From Mycobacterium sp. URHB0044 (GTDB taxonomy: Bacteria; Actinomycetota; Actinomycetes; Mycobacteriales; Mycobacteriaceae), in the NCBI RefSeq assembly GCF_000620625.1, contig NZ_JIAW01000002.1, positions 124,001 to 188,000 on the forward strand: 64,000 bases of DNA, read 5' to 3'. Positions 56,034-64,000 of the stretch are shown one piece after another. A program made the translations under genes and the position numbers. Positions within the stretch are counted from its first letter, which is position 1, and every line of letters begins with the position of its first letter. The notes below the pieces were generated by a model. It had not been told where the DNA came from and did not search any database. It saw only the letters and a list, made by a program, of their open reading frames with translations.

Positions 56034-56873
56034 GTGACGCTCAACCGATCTGACGCCGAGCTCGATGGAGCGCAGGCACCGGTGCGAGAGCCCCGTCCCT
56101 ACTACGAGTCGGTCGCCAACGAGGAAGAGGTCTTCAAAGCTGCCTATCGGCAGGGCCTTTCGATAGTTCTGAAGGGACCGACCGGTTGCGGGAAGACTCG
56201 ATTCGTCGAGGCGATGGCCCACGACCTGGGTAGGCCGCTCATCACGGTGTCCTGCCACGACGACCTCACCACCGCCGACCTGGTCGGCCGCTACCTCCTG
56301 CGGGGCGGCGACACCGAGTGGGTCGATGGACCCCTTACCCGCGCCGTGCGCGAAGGAGCCATCTGCTACCTCGATGAGGTGGTCGAGGCCCGCCAGGACA
56401 CCACGGTGGTGTTACACCCGCTGGCCGACCACCGCCGTCAGTTGCCAATCGACCGCCTCGGCAACACATTGGATGCGGCGCCCGGCTTCGGCCTGGTCGT
56501 GTCCTACAACCCCGGCTACCAGAGCGTGCTGAAGGACCTCAAGGACTCCACGCGACAGCGCATGGTCGCCATCGAGTTCGGATTCCCGGAGCCAGGCGTC
56601 GAAGAACGCATCGTCTCCTACGAGGCAGGCATCGACCACGAGACGACCACTCAACTGATCCGGTTCGCGCAGGCGATTCGCCGGCTGGAGACCGGTGGAT
56701 TGCGGGAGGTCGCCTCGACCCGAGTGCTGATCGCCGCCGGGCGCTTGATCGTCGAGGGACTCGGTATTCGAGAGGCCGCACGAGCCGCCATCGCGGGTCC
56801 ACTCACCGACGATCCGTCGGTGACGCGGGGCCTTCTCGAGATGATCGACGTATACCTGGGCGAGCCGGGCTAG
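56034..56873 (+). CDS. NorQ/CbbQ-like MoxR-family AAA+ ATPase
   Basis: 279 aa AAA+ protein: Walker A GPTGCGKT at residues 48-55, Walker B CYLDEV at 111-116, a sensor region VVSYNPGYQS and arginine-bearing STRQRMVAIEF, ending with a short C-terminal helical domain. It is the expected ATPase partner of the VWA protein encoded before it. GTG start with a GGGAGAG site. Together they form a metalloenzyme-activating chaperone pair by family precedent. Confidence 0.9.
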   Translation: MTLNRSDAELDGAQAPVREPRPYYESVANEEEVFKAAYRQGLSIVLKGPTGCGKTRFVEAMAHDLGRPLITVSCHDDLTTADLVGRYLLRGGDTEWVDGPLTRAVREGAICYLDEVVEARQDTTVVLHPLADHRRQLPIDRLGNTLDAAPGFGLVVSYNPGYQSVLKDLKDSTRQRMVAIEFGFPEPGVEERIVSYEAGIDHETTTQLIRFAQAIRRLETGGLREVASTRVLIAAGRLIVEGLGIREAARAAIAGPLTDDPSVTRGLLEMIDVYLGEPG

Positions 56874-56884
56874 TCGGCCCGTCA

Positions 56885-56932
56885 TTGACGCTGTGGAGTC
56901 CCGCCCATTACTGTCAGAACAAATATTAGGTT
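56885..56932 (+). promoter_or_regulatory. promoter and operator before the LivJ-like gene (site 2)
   Basis: -35 TTGACG (56885-56890), 18 bp, -10 TACTGT (56909-56914), then AGAACAAATATTAGGT (56916-56931). Spacing and element order repeat site 1. The element covers the expected transcription start, the position of a repressor operator. Confidence 0.72.
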
Positions 56933-56974
56933 GTCCGCGATTGCGTTGCAGCACCGCATTGCCATGGAGGTCAA

Positions 56975-58090
56975 ATGTCGTACGAAAGCACCGCTGAGCC
57001 GATCAAGGTGGGCTACCTGATGGACTTCACGCTCCCTCCGGGTTTTCCGGAGGAGCTCTTCGCCTCCTTCACCCAGTGCTTCGACCTCGTCTTCGAAGAG
57101 GCCGTCGAGCAGGGGCTGATGGACCGTCCAGTGCAAATGATCTATCGCGAAGTGGAGGGTCTGCCCAAGGGCTCGGTCAAGGCGGTGATCGATGCGTACG
57201 GCGAACTCGTCGACGAAGGGTGCCTGGTGGTGTTCGGTCCGAACATCACAGACAACTGCGTGCCCGTGCGCGAGGCGATCGAGGAACGCTTCAAGGTGCC
57301 CGCCATCAGCGTGACCGGTACCGACGACTGGCTGGGCGAGTGGACCTTCGCCTTTCCTCAGGGGTCCATGACCGACGAGCCGATCTTCCTGGCAGACCTG
57401 GTCGCCAAGCGCCGGCTCACCGAGATCGGCGTCCTGGTCGAGCAGAGCCTCATCGGCGAGAGCTACCTGGAGAACCTACGAAGCGCGTGTCGCCGCAAGG
57501 GTATTCGGATCGTCGCGGAGGTCGAGATCGCGCAGACGGCGCAGGACATCAACACCGCCGTGCAGACCCTGCACGACGCGAAGGCCGAGGCGATCGTGCA
57601 CCTGGGCTTCGGATTCGGGATCGTCTTCATCAACCCGGCGCTCGAGACGCTCGGGTGGGACCCTCCGCGATTCACCACCACGGCGTTCCAGAACGCCTGG
57701 GTCAACCCGATCATGTGGAACGCGTTCATGGGGTGGGTCGGGGTCGACCAGTACGACGAGGGGAACCCGATCGGACAGAACTTCCTGGACCAGTACGCCG
57801 ACAGGTACAACGGCAGTCGTCCCGAGTTCTGCGTGACGGTGGTGAACCGTGACGTCGCCGCCACCCTGGTCCGCGCTTTCACCGATGCCCATCCGCTCAG
57901 CCCGCGGGGAGTCAAGGAAGCGCTGGAGCGGGTGAAGATGTTGCCCGCCGCGTCGGGTGCGCCCGGAACCCGGGTGTCCCTTGGCAATTGGACCCGCCGC
58001 GCCTGGATGGGTTCCGGATACCTGGTCGCACGGACCCTCGATGCCGACGGCGTCAACTCGCATCTCGTCGATCGCTTCGGGGAGGAATGA
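56975..58090 (+). CDS. LivJ-like periplasmic-binding-fold protein without a signal peptide
   Basis: 371 aa protein of the branched-chain amino-acid-type (PBP1) ligand-binding family: IKVGYLMDFTLPPGFPEEL, VVFGPNITDNCVPVREAI, VPAISVTGTDDWLGEW and ESYLENLRSACRRKGIRIVA. It starts MSYESTAEPIKV, with no hydrophobic signal sequence, lipobox cysteine or Tat motif, and no ABC permease or ATPase gene is nearby. It is therefore probably cytosolic and may sense or carry a pathway metabolite. An AveC-like gene follows 4 bp later. Confidence 0.85.
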   Translation: MSYESTAEPIKVGYLMDFTLPPGFPEELFASFTQCFDLVFEEAVEQGLMDRPVQMIYREVEGLPKGSVKAVIDAYGELVDEGCLVVFGPNITDNCVPVREAIEERFKVPAISVTGTDDWLGEWTFAFPQGSMTDEPIFLADLVAKRRLTEIGVLVEQSLIGESYLENLRSACRRKGIRIVAEVEIAQTAQDINTAVQTLHDAKAEAIVHLGFGFGIVFINPALETLGWDPPRFTTTAFQNAWVNPIMWNAFMGWVGVDQYDEGNPIGQNFLDQYADRYNGSRPEFCVTVVNRDVAATLVRAFTDAHPLSPRGVKEALERVKMLPAASGAPGTRVSLGNWTRRAWMGSGYLVARTLDADGVNSHLVDRFGEE

Positions 58091-58094
58091 AGCA

Positions 58095-59243
58095 ATGACC
58101 ACAGACGAATCCGCGGCGGCGGTGTCGGAGCAGACGAAACCGTCGACGAGCTCCGGAAAGCCCGGCGGCAGTTGGGGTTCGTGGCTCGCGGGCATCGGCT
58201 TGCTCGCGTTCGTCGGCTTGTTCCTCGCCGTCTCGCGGACGGCGCTCGACCCCCGCGTCGCCAACCCGAATACCGACGGTAGACCGCGTCCCGTCGAGTA
58301 CCTCTTCGGATTCGGCAACTGGATGTGGTGGGTCCAGATCGGAACTGCCCTCATGCTGGTGCAGTTGGTCGTCATCTTCATCATCGGCTGGAGGCGCAAC
58401 CCGGGAAGTCCGGTGATGTTGATGGTCCTGTGCACCACCTTGATCGTGTGGCAGGACCCAATCATGAACTGGGCGCCCTTCGCGGTGTACAACCCCGATC
58501 TCCTGCACTGGCCCGAATCGTGGCCGCTGATCATGATGTCTCCGACGGTCGAACCCTTCATCGTGTTCGGCTACGTGACGTTCTACTTCGGCCCGTACTT
58601 CGTGGCGGTGTGGATCCTTCGCAAACTGCAAGCCAAGCGGGCTCCAGAGGCATTCGTCTGGCGCCATCCGCTGATCAGTCTAGGTCTGCTGATCCTGGTG
58701 ATTGGGTTCGTCTTCGACGCGATGCTCGAGATTGGCTCGATCCGCACCGGGATGTACATCTACTCGCAGGTGATTCCATTCGGCTCGGTCTTCGTCGGAA
58801 CTCCGTTCCAGTTCCCGCTGATTTGGGAGTCGCTCTCGGTCACCTTCGTCATGATTCCCGCGGGCATCCTCGTCTACCGCGATGACACCGGGAAGTCGGT
58901 GGCGGAAAAGCTCGCGGCCAAGGCGAGGCTATTTCCGACGAAGCCGGTGCTCGGCACGTTCCTCGTGATGTTCGCGATCACCAACGTGGCGTACTTCACC
59001 TACGGTGCCTGGTTCGCCGCCATCAAGATGAGCGGCGCAGCCACGTCGGTCGCCTGTCCGTGGCCGTACCCCGAGGCGAAGGTGTTTGACCCGCAAGGGT
59101 ATTACGAGAAGGAAGGCGCCCAGGGCCCGTTCTCGGTTGGAAAGTGGGCGACGTGGCAGAGCGGCGTTCCGAACGGACGGCCGAATGTCGAGCCGCCGCC
59201 GCTCGGCGATGGCCGGTGCGCACCCGAGCAGCAGAATGGCTGA
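58095..59243 (+). CDS. AveC-like (spirocyclase AveC family) integral membrane protein
   Basis: 382 aa membrane protein with about seven hydrophobic segments, among them WLAGIGLLAFVGLFLAVSR, WVQIGTALMLVQLVVIFIIG and ISLGLLILVIGFVFDAM. The conserved LCTTLIVWQDPIMNW and TPFQFPLIWESLSVTFVMIP identify the AveC-like family. AveC of Streptomyces acts in avermectin spiroketal chemistry; mycobacterial members are uncharacterised and occur in lipid clusters. Its stop overlaps the SDR start. A membrane-embedded enzyme on a lipophilic substrate is a reasonable inference. Confidence 0.83.
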   Translation: MTTDESAAAVSEQTKPSTSSGKPGGSWGSWLAGIGLLAFVGLFLAVSRTALDPRVANPNTDGRPRPVEYLFGFGNWMWWVQIGTALMLVQLVVIFIIGWRRNPGSPVMLMVLCTTLIVWQDPIMNWAPFAVYNPDLLHWPESWPLIMMSPTVEPFIVFGYVTFYFGPYFVAVWILRKLQAKRAPEAFVWRHPLISLGLLILVIGFVFDAMLEIGSIRTGMYIYSQVIPFGSVFVGTPFQFPLIWESLSVTFVMIPAGILVYRDDTGKSVAEKLAAKARLFPTKPVLGTFLVMFAITNVAYFTYGAWFAAIKMSGAATSVACPWPYPEAKVFDPQGYYEKEGAQGPFSVGKWATWQSGVPNGRPNVEPPPLGDGRCAPEQQNG

Positions 59244-60261
59244 GCCGCGCAGTGTCGTCATCACCGGCGCCTCCCGCGGGCTCGGCTTCGCGTCCGCAGT
59301 GCACCTCTACGGGCAGGGCTGGCGGGTCGTCGCGGCCATGCGGTCGCCTGACAAGGGCCTTGCGCTCCTGCGGCAGGCCACTGGTGCTCGGCAGGACGAC
59401 GACCGACTGATCGGCGTTCAGCTCGACCTCGGTGACCGAGCGTCGATCACGGCCGCCGCCAAGATCGTCGACGAAGCCGTCGGCGCGCCCCACGCTGTGG
59501 TCCACAACGCCGGAATCTCGGCAGCCGGGATGGTCGAAGAATCGCCACTCGATCTGTGGGAGAACATGTTTCAGACTCATGTGGTCGGACCGGTGCAACT
59601 CACCCAGGCCCTGCTGCCTGCGATGCGGACCGCTGGTCGAGGCCGCATCGTCATGGTGTCCAGTCAGGGCGGCGTCCGCGGCATGCCTTCGATCGCCGCG
59701 TACTCGGCGTCCAAGGGGGCGTTGGAACGGTGGGCCGAGTCGATGGCAGGCGAGATCGCACCGTTCGGACTCGGGGTCACGGTGTTGGTGACGGGGACGT
59801 TCGACACCGACATCATCACCGACGCGGGTACTTCCGACCTGCGTGACTTCGACGGACCGTACACCCGGCTGCACACCTCGATCGACAGACGCGGCCGCTT
59901 CGCCATGCGCATGGCCAGCCCACCGGACAAGTTCGCCCGAACACTCAGCAAGGCGCTCGAGGACACCGCGCCCTACACCAAGCATCCCGTTGGGCCCGAC
60001 GCCCGAATGCTGGTGCTGGTCAATCGGTTGCTTCCGCAGGCCGCGATGTATCAGATGAGCCGGGTCGCGATGGGACTTCCACGCCAGGGCGCGATACGTG
60101 ACGGCGCAGTGCCGTTGAGCATCGGGCAACGGCTGATGATCCGCGCCGCAACCACGCTGCCAGCGCCCGTTATGCAGCGAATCGCGTTGTTGGTCATGAA
60201 GTTCGGCCCGAAGCCCAAACCCAGCGAAGCACCGGGACACGAGAGTGGAGACGATGTCTGA
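59236..60261 (+). CDS. short-chain dehydrogenase/reductase with C-terminal extension
   Basis: SDR (341 aa) with TGASRGLGFASAVHL, HNAGISAAG, catalytic serine in VMVSSQGGVRGM and AYSASKGALERW. About 80 extra C-terminal residues (PDARMLVLVNRLLPQAAMYQ onward) match the extended SDRs of mycobacterial lipid metabolism. The ATG lies within the end of the AveC-like gene (8 bp overlap), and the next gene begins within its own end. Confidence 0.87.
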   Translation: MAEPRSVVITGASRGLGFASAVHLYGQGWRVVAAMRSPDKGLALLRQATGARQDDDRLIGVQLDLGDRASITAAAKIVDEAVGAPHAVVHNAGISAAGMVEESPLDLWENMFQTHVVGPVQLTQALLPAMRTAGRGRIVMVSSQGGVRGMPSIAAYSASKGALERWAESMAGEIAPFGLGVTVLVTGTFDTDIITDAGTSDLRDFDGPYTRLHTSIDRRGRFAMRMASPPDKFARTLSKALEDTAPYTKHPVGPDARMLVLVNRLLPQAAMYQMSRVAMGLPRQGAIRDGAVPLSIGQRLMIRAATTLPAPVMQRIALLVMKFGPKPKPSEAPGHESGDDV

Positions 60262-61732
60262 AACTGCTGCCTTCGAGGCGCGGATGTTGATCGACGGCAA
60301 GCTCGTCGACGGCGAGGCGGGGACGTTCACCAACACCAACCCCGCGAACGAGGCAGTCCTGGGCGAGGTCGCCGATGCATCGAGGGCCGACATGAACCGC
60401 GCCATCGATGCTGCGCGTAAAGCCTTCGACGAGACCGATTGGTCGCGAAGCCCGAAGTTCCGTCAACGGTGTCTTCTTCAACTTCACGATGCGCTCGAGC
60501 ATGAGAAGGAAGCGTTGCGTGAGGAATTGATTCTGGAGGCGGGGTGTCCCCGTGCGATCACGTACGGCCCGCAACTGGATGCGCCGTTGTCCGACGCCCT
60601 CAAGTACCCCGCCGAGCTGATCGACCGCTACCCGTGGGAGACCGACCTCGGCGATGCCTTCATTGCGCTGACTGGGCGCACGACCAGGCGCAAGGTGTGG
60701 CGGGAGCCAGTCGGAGTCGTTGGCGCGATCGTGCCGTGGAACTTCCCGTTCGAGGTCACCATCCACAAGGTTGCCCAAGCACTTGCGACCGGCAACACCC
60801 TCGTCGTCAAGCCCGCACCGGCCACCCCCTTCAACGCCACCCGACTTGGGCGGTTGATCGCCGAGGCCACGGATATCCCAGCCGGCGTGGTCAACATCGT
60901 TACCGCGTCCAACCACTTGGTGGGGGAGGAGTTGACCCTCTCTCCCAAGGTCGACCTCATCTCCTTCACCGGATCGACCGCTGTCGGCCAGCGCATCATG
61001 GAAAAGGGCGCAGCCACCATGAAACGTCTCTTCCTCGAGCTCGGCGGAAAGTCGGCGACCATCGTCCTCGACGACGCCGACCTGGCCACGGCATGCCTGG
61101 TCGGGATCGGGCCGTGCATGCACGCCGGCCAGGGCTGCGCCAATCCCACCCGCCTTCTGCTCCCAAGGTCGCGCTACGACGAGGGGATCGCGATCCTCAA
61201 GGGGATCTACGACAACGTCGCTCCGGGCGACCCCCAGGATCCAGCGACTCTGTGCGGGCCGGTGATCTCGGCCAAGCAGCGGGAGCGCGTCGTGGGCTAC
61301 ATCCAAAAGGGCATCGACGAGGGCGCCACGCTGGTGTCGGGTGGTGTCGACGCACCTGCAGGCTTCGACAAGGGATTCTGGGTCAAGCCAACACTGTTCG
61401 CAGATGTCGACAACTCGATGACCATCGCTCAGGAGGAGATCTTCGGCCCGGTGCTCGCGGTGATTCCCTACGACGGCGAGGTCGACGCCATCCGGATTGC
61501 GAACGACAGCAAGTACGGACTGGCGGGCAACGTCATGTCCGGGTCGTTGGATCGTTCGCTGTCTGTGGCGCGCCGGATTCGAGCGGGTTTCATCGGCCTC
61601 AACGGCACGGTCGGATACGGCGCCGACACCCCGTTCGGTGGTTACAAGGCCAGCGGTGTCGGCAGGCAGAACGGCACGGCCGGCTTCGATCAATACACCG
61701 AAATCAAATCGGTCGCCTACCCGGTCGACTGA
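60254..61732 (+). CDS. aldehyde dehydrogenase
   Basis: 492 aa aldehyde dehydrogenase: PWNFPFEVTIHKVAQALATG, ISFTGSTAVGQR, catalytic Glu in LELGGKSATIVLDD and catalytic Cys in HAGQGCANPTR, plus FGGYKASGVGRQNG at the C-terminus. A GTG three codons upstream is an alternative start. Its 5' end overlaps the SDR gene. With the two P450 genes behind it, it could complete an alcohol-aldehyde-acid oxidation started by P450 hydroxylation. Confidence 0.9.
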   Translation: MSETAAFEARMLIDGKLVDGEAGTFTNTNPANEAVLGEVADASRADMNRAIDAARKAFDETDWSRSPKFRQRCLLQLHDALEHEKEALREELILEAGCPRAITYGPQLDAPLSDALKYPAELIDRYPWETDLGDAFIALTGRTTRRKVWREPVGVVGAIVPWNFPFEVTIHKVAQALATGNTLVVKPAPATPFNATRLGRLIAEATDIPAGVVNIVTASNHLVGEELTLSPKVDLISFTGSTAVGQRIMEKGAATMKRLFLELGGKSATIVLDDADLATACLVGIGPCMHAGQGCANPTRLLLPRSRYDEGIAILKGIYDNVAPGDPQDPATLCGPVISAKQRERVVGYIQKGIDEGATLVSGGVDAPAGFDKGFWVKPTLFADVDNSMTIAQEEIFGPVLAVIPYDGEVDAIRIANDSKYGLAGNVMSGSLDRSLSVARRIRAGFIGLNGTVGYGADTPFGGYKASGVGRQNGTAGFDQYTEIKSVAYPVD

Positions 61733-61750
61733 AAAGGACAGGGGAGCAAC

Positions 61751-62977
61751 ATGGAAGACCTATTCGACGACCTGGAAGACTTCGGATCGTTCGACGACGT
61801 CGTCTCGGGCGACGTGCGGGATCCCTACCCGGAGCTGGCGCGGCTACGCCGCGAAGAGCCGATACAGCGGATCGACATGTCCGCGATGCCCGGTGAGGAA
61901 GGCAAGCCCGTCTTCATCGTGTACCGACACGAGGACGCCCAACAGATGTTGCGCGACAACGAGACGTTCTCGTCGTCGGGCGTCATCGCGGCGTTCGGCC
62001 CGGTCCTAGGCGAGCGCGTGATGCTCGGCATGGACGAACCGGTGCATGGCAGGTTGCGCGCTCTGGTGTCAAAGGCGTTCTCGCAGAAGGCCTTGGCCCA
62101 TTGGGAAGATGAACTGGTCGGCCGCGTGGGAAACGATCTGATCGACGAGTTCTCGGCAAACGGGAAGGCCGACCTCGTGAAGGAGTTCACCTTCGCCTAT
62201 CCGAGCCAGATCATTGCGGGCTTGCTGGGGCTGCCGCGAGAGGACTACCCACAGTTCCAACGCTGGTCCATCTCGCTGCTGAGTTGGATGGTGAATCCGG
62301 AACGGGGCCTTGCTGCTTCGGCTGCGCTCTGTGATTATTTCGCGCCGATACTCGAAGCGCGCCGCGCGGAACCCAGGGACGACTTGATCAGCCGCCTCGC
62401 TGACGCCGAGATCGAGGGCGAGAAACTCGCCGACGAGGAGATCTTCTCGTTCCTGCGCCTGCTCCTGCCTGCCGGTGTGGAGACCACGTATCGATCGTTG
62501 GGGAACCTGCTCTTCGCGCTGCTTTCGGATCCAGCTCAGCTGGAAGCGGTTCGTGCCGACCGGTCGCTGCTGCCACAGGCCATCGAGGAAGCGGTGCGCT
62601 GGGATCCGCCGCTGCTGACCATCACGCGGGTCGCTACCCGCGACACAGAACTGGGCGGGGTGCACATTCCCGAGGGCTCGTCGGTGATGCCGATGCTGGG
62701 GGCGGCGAACCGACAGGATGACCGCTATCCGGACCCCGACAAGTTCGACATCTTCAGGCAGGCGAGGGGACACCTCGGCTGGGGGCATGGCGTACACGTC
62801 TGCCTCGGCATGCACCTGGCCCGCCTCGAAATGCGGACGGCGATCAATCTCCTGTTGGACCGGCTACCCAACTTGCGGATGGATCCCGACGGCGACGACC
62901 CGCACATCCGCGGCCAGGTGTTTCGCTCACCGACGTCGCTGCCCGTGCTGTTCGATCCGACAACTCAGACGTCATGA
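61751..62977 (+). CDS. cytochrome P450
   Basis: 408 aa soluble P450. I-helix PAGVETT at residues 240-246 (G-x-E-T-T in place of the more common A-G-x-D-T), ExxR in EEAVR, and haem loop HLGWGHGVHVCLGMHLAR with Cys351. It overlaps the next P450 gene by 4 bp (ATGA). No ferredoxin or reductase gene is seen beside it in the window. Confidence 0.94.
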   Translation: MEDLFDDLEDFGSFDDVVSGDVRDPYPELARLRREEPIQRIDMSAMPGEEGKPVFIVYRHEDAQQMLRDNETFSSSGVIAAFGPVLGERVMLGMDEPVHGRLRALVSKAFSQKALAHWEDELVGRVGNDLIDEFSANGKADLVKEFTFAYPSQIIAGLLGLPREDYPQFQRWSISLLSWMVNPERGLAASAALCDYFAPILEARRAEPRDDLISRLADAEIEGEKLADEEIFSFLRLLLPAGVETTYRSLGNLLFALLSDPAQLEAVRADRSLLPQAIEEAVRWDPPLLTITRVATRDTELGGVHIPEGSSVMPMLGAANRQDDRYPDPDKFDIFRQARGHLGWGHGVHVCLGMHLARLEMRTAINLLLDRLPNLRMDPDGDDPHIRGQVFRSPTSLPVLFDPTTQTS

Positions 62978-64000
62978 GCGATTTCGAGTCAGTCGACTAC
63001 TTCTTCGATCAGTCCCTCGTCCCCGACCCATATCCGTACTACGACTATCTGCGTTCACAATGTCCGGTACGACCGGCGACACCGCACGGGGTCGTCGCCA
63101 TCACCGGCCATGCCGAGGCACTCGCGGCGTACAAGGACCCGGCACTCTCATCCTGCGTTGCGGTCGCGGGACCGTTTCCGCCGCTGCCCTTTACACCGGA
63201 AGGCGATGACATCAGCGCGCAGATCGCCGAGCACCGCGACGCCATACCGATGGCCGAACACGTCGTGACGATGGACTCCGCCGACCATGCGAAGACGCGG
63301 GGCCTGTTGAGCAAGCTGATCACCCCCAAGCGACTCAGTGAGAACGAGGATTTCATCTGGCGGCTGGTCGATCTGCAGATCGATGAGTTCGTTGAGGGTG
63401 GTTCCTGCGAATTCATGGAGGACTACGCGAAACCGCTGTCGCTGTTGGTGATCGCGGACCTGCTCGGCGTTCCGCTCGAGGATCACGATGAGTTCCGGTC
63501 GGTTCTGGGCAATGAACTCGTCGGTGAGCTCGGCGAAGCAGATACCGTGACCCACAACCCATTGGCGTGGCTCGACGACAAATTCAGGACCTATATCGCC
63601 GATCGCAGGCGCGAACCCCGTGCGGACGTGCTGACCGAACTCGCCGCCGCGACATACCCGGACGGCTCCGTGCCCGACGTCGACGACGTCGTGAAGCTGG
63701 CGACGTTCCTGTTCGCGGCTGGAATGGAGACCACGACGAAGCTGCTCAGCACCGGCATGCGTGTGATCGCCGAGCGTCCCGACATCCAGCAGTCACTTCG
63801 CGACGACCGGTCGCAGATCCCGGCGTTTCTCGAAGAGTCGCTGCGAATGGAGAGCCCGGTCAAGAGCCACTTCCGCTTGGCGCGCTCCACGACGAGCATT
63901 GGTGACGTTGACATCCCGGCCGGGACGATCATCATGTTGCTTCCCGGTGCCAGCAACCGTGACCCACGGAAATTCGAGAATCCGAATGAATTCCAGCACG
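62974..64000 (+). CDS. cytochrome P450 (3' end cut by window edge)
   Basis: N-terminal 342 codons of a second P450: MSDFESVDYFFDQSLVPDPY, the C-helix-region MDSADHAKTRGLLSK, I-helix LFAAGMETTTK (G-M-E-T-T, like its neighbour) and the ExxR in EESLRMES. The haem-cysteine loop lies outside the window. Start ATG is inside the stop of the previous P450. It differs from its neighbour throughout, so the two are not recent duplicates. Confidence 0.92.
   Translation, partial: MSDFESVDYFFDQSLVPDPYPYYDYLRSQCPVRPATPHGVVAITGHAEALAAYKDPALSSCVAVAGPFPPLPFTPEGDDISAQIAEHRDAIPMAEHVVTMDSADHAKTRGLLSKLITPKRLSENEDFIWRLVDLQIDEFVEGGSCEFMEDYAKPLSLLVIADLLGVPLEDHDEFRSVLGNELVGELGEADTVTHNPLAWLDDKFRTYIADRRREPRADVLTELAAATYPDGSVPDVDDVVKLATFLFAAGMETTTKLLSTGMRVIAERPDIQQSLRDDRSQIPAFLEESLRMESPVKSHFRLARSTTSIGDVDIPAGTIIMLLPGASNRDPRKFENPNEFQH

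Noticed and set aside
54310..56873. Denitrification (nor) operon
   Set aside because: Only NorD/NorQ-like accessory proteins are present; no NorB or NorC homologue is encoded nearby.
59023..61693. Long minus-strand open frames (460 and 499 codons)
   Set aside because: Both are opposite well-supported SDR and aldehyde dehydrogenase genes and carry no motifs.

Overview
This is high-GC actinobacterial chromosome, most likely from an environmental fast-growing mycobacterium (Mycolicibacterium type). The signs are a ThyA, DfrA, DapA and RNase J set that reads closely like the mycobacterial proteins, many ATGA/GTGA-coupled operons, a leaderless-type dapA start, and tandem-TetR, FadE-pair and P450 gene groups typical of the genus. 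The window is dominated by catabolic genes. I see no tRNA, rRNA, CRISPR array, transposase or integrase. Both ends cut a gene: a dienelactone hydrolase on the left and a cytochrome P450 on the right.

Layout. (1) 1-4.2 kb: dienelactone hydrolase (-), then thyA-dfrA-alkX-like-PDDEXK nuclease (+), each start overlapping the previous stop. The nuclease gene is followed by a diverged scrap of the alkX 3' end. (2) 4.2-7.4 kb: a transition zone with an NtaA-type flavin monooxygenase, a DUF4262 gene, two gene remnants and about 590 bp without a gene. (3) 7.4-22.3 kb: a complete phenylpropanoid (hca/mhp-type) pathway in two divergent operons. The plus operon has a Rieske dioxygenase (alpha, ferredoxin, reductase, beta), the meta-cleavage hydrolase and a dihydrodiol dehydrogenase. 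The minus operon has the LigB-type extradiol dioxygenase, hydratase, aldolase, acylating aldehyde dehydrogenase and an aryl-CoA ligase. (4) 22.3-37.7 kb: a second aromatic cluster with a different Rieske system (alpha, beta, 3Fe-4S ferredoxin, reductase), dihydrodiol dehydrogenase, VOC extradiol dioxygenase, hydratase-aldolase-like protein, aldehyde dehydrogenase, ornithine-cyclodeaminase-like protein, C-C hydrolase-like protein, cyclase and FAA hydrolase, with two coupled LysR paralogues. (5) 37.7-46.5 kb: mixed accessory genes: a secreted lipase lacking its nucleophile serine, a broken flavin monooxygenase, a P450 with its ferredoxin, a deaminase, an APC permease, a proline iminopeptidase and a GntR regulator. 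(6) 46.5-49.1 kb: the core pair dapA-rnj. (7) 49.1-64 kb: a lipid- or steroid-like cluster with an Mce3R-like double TetR protein, amidohydrolase, FadE pair, NorD/NorQ-like VWA and AAA+ proteins, a LivJ-like binding protein without a signal peptide, an AveC-like membrane protein, SDR, aldehyde dehydrogenase and two P450s.

How the genes work together. In region 3 the enzymes are enough on paper to take a phenylpropanoid through cis-dihydrodiol, catechol, meta-cleavage, hydration and aldol cleavage to pyruvate and acetyl-CoA. In region 4 the strongest signal is regulatory. Four LysR-type boxes (ATCGA-N5-TCRAT) lie upstream of four promoters, and the box centre is 54-55 bp from the near edge of the -10 hexamer in all four. 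They link the extradiol dioxygenase operon, the Rieske operon, the cyclodeaminase/ALDH/aldolase operon and the broken monooxygenase-P450 unit into one probable regulon. Two of these promoters are near-identical 83-84 bp copies in opposite orientation about 10.4 kb apart. In region 7 a second shared architecture (TTGAC-N18-TACYGT followed at once by RGAACARATATTWGGT) precedes the NorD-like and LivJ-like genes, and suggests control by the double TetR protein.
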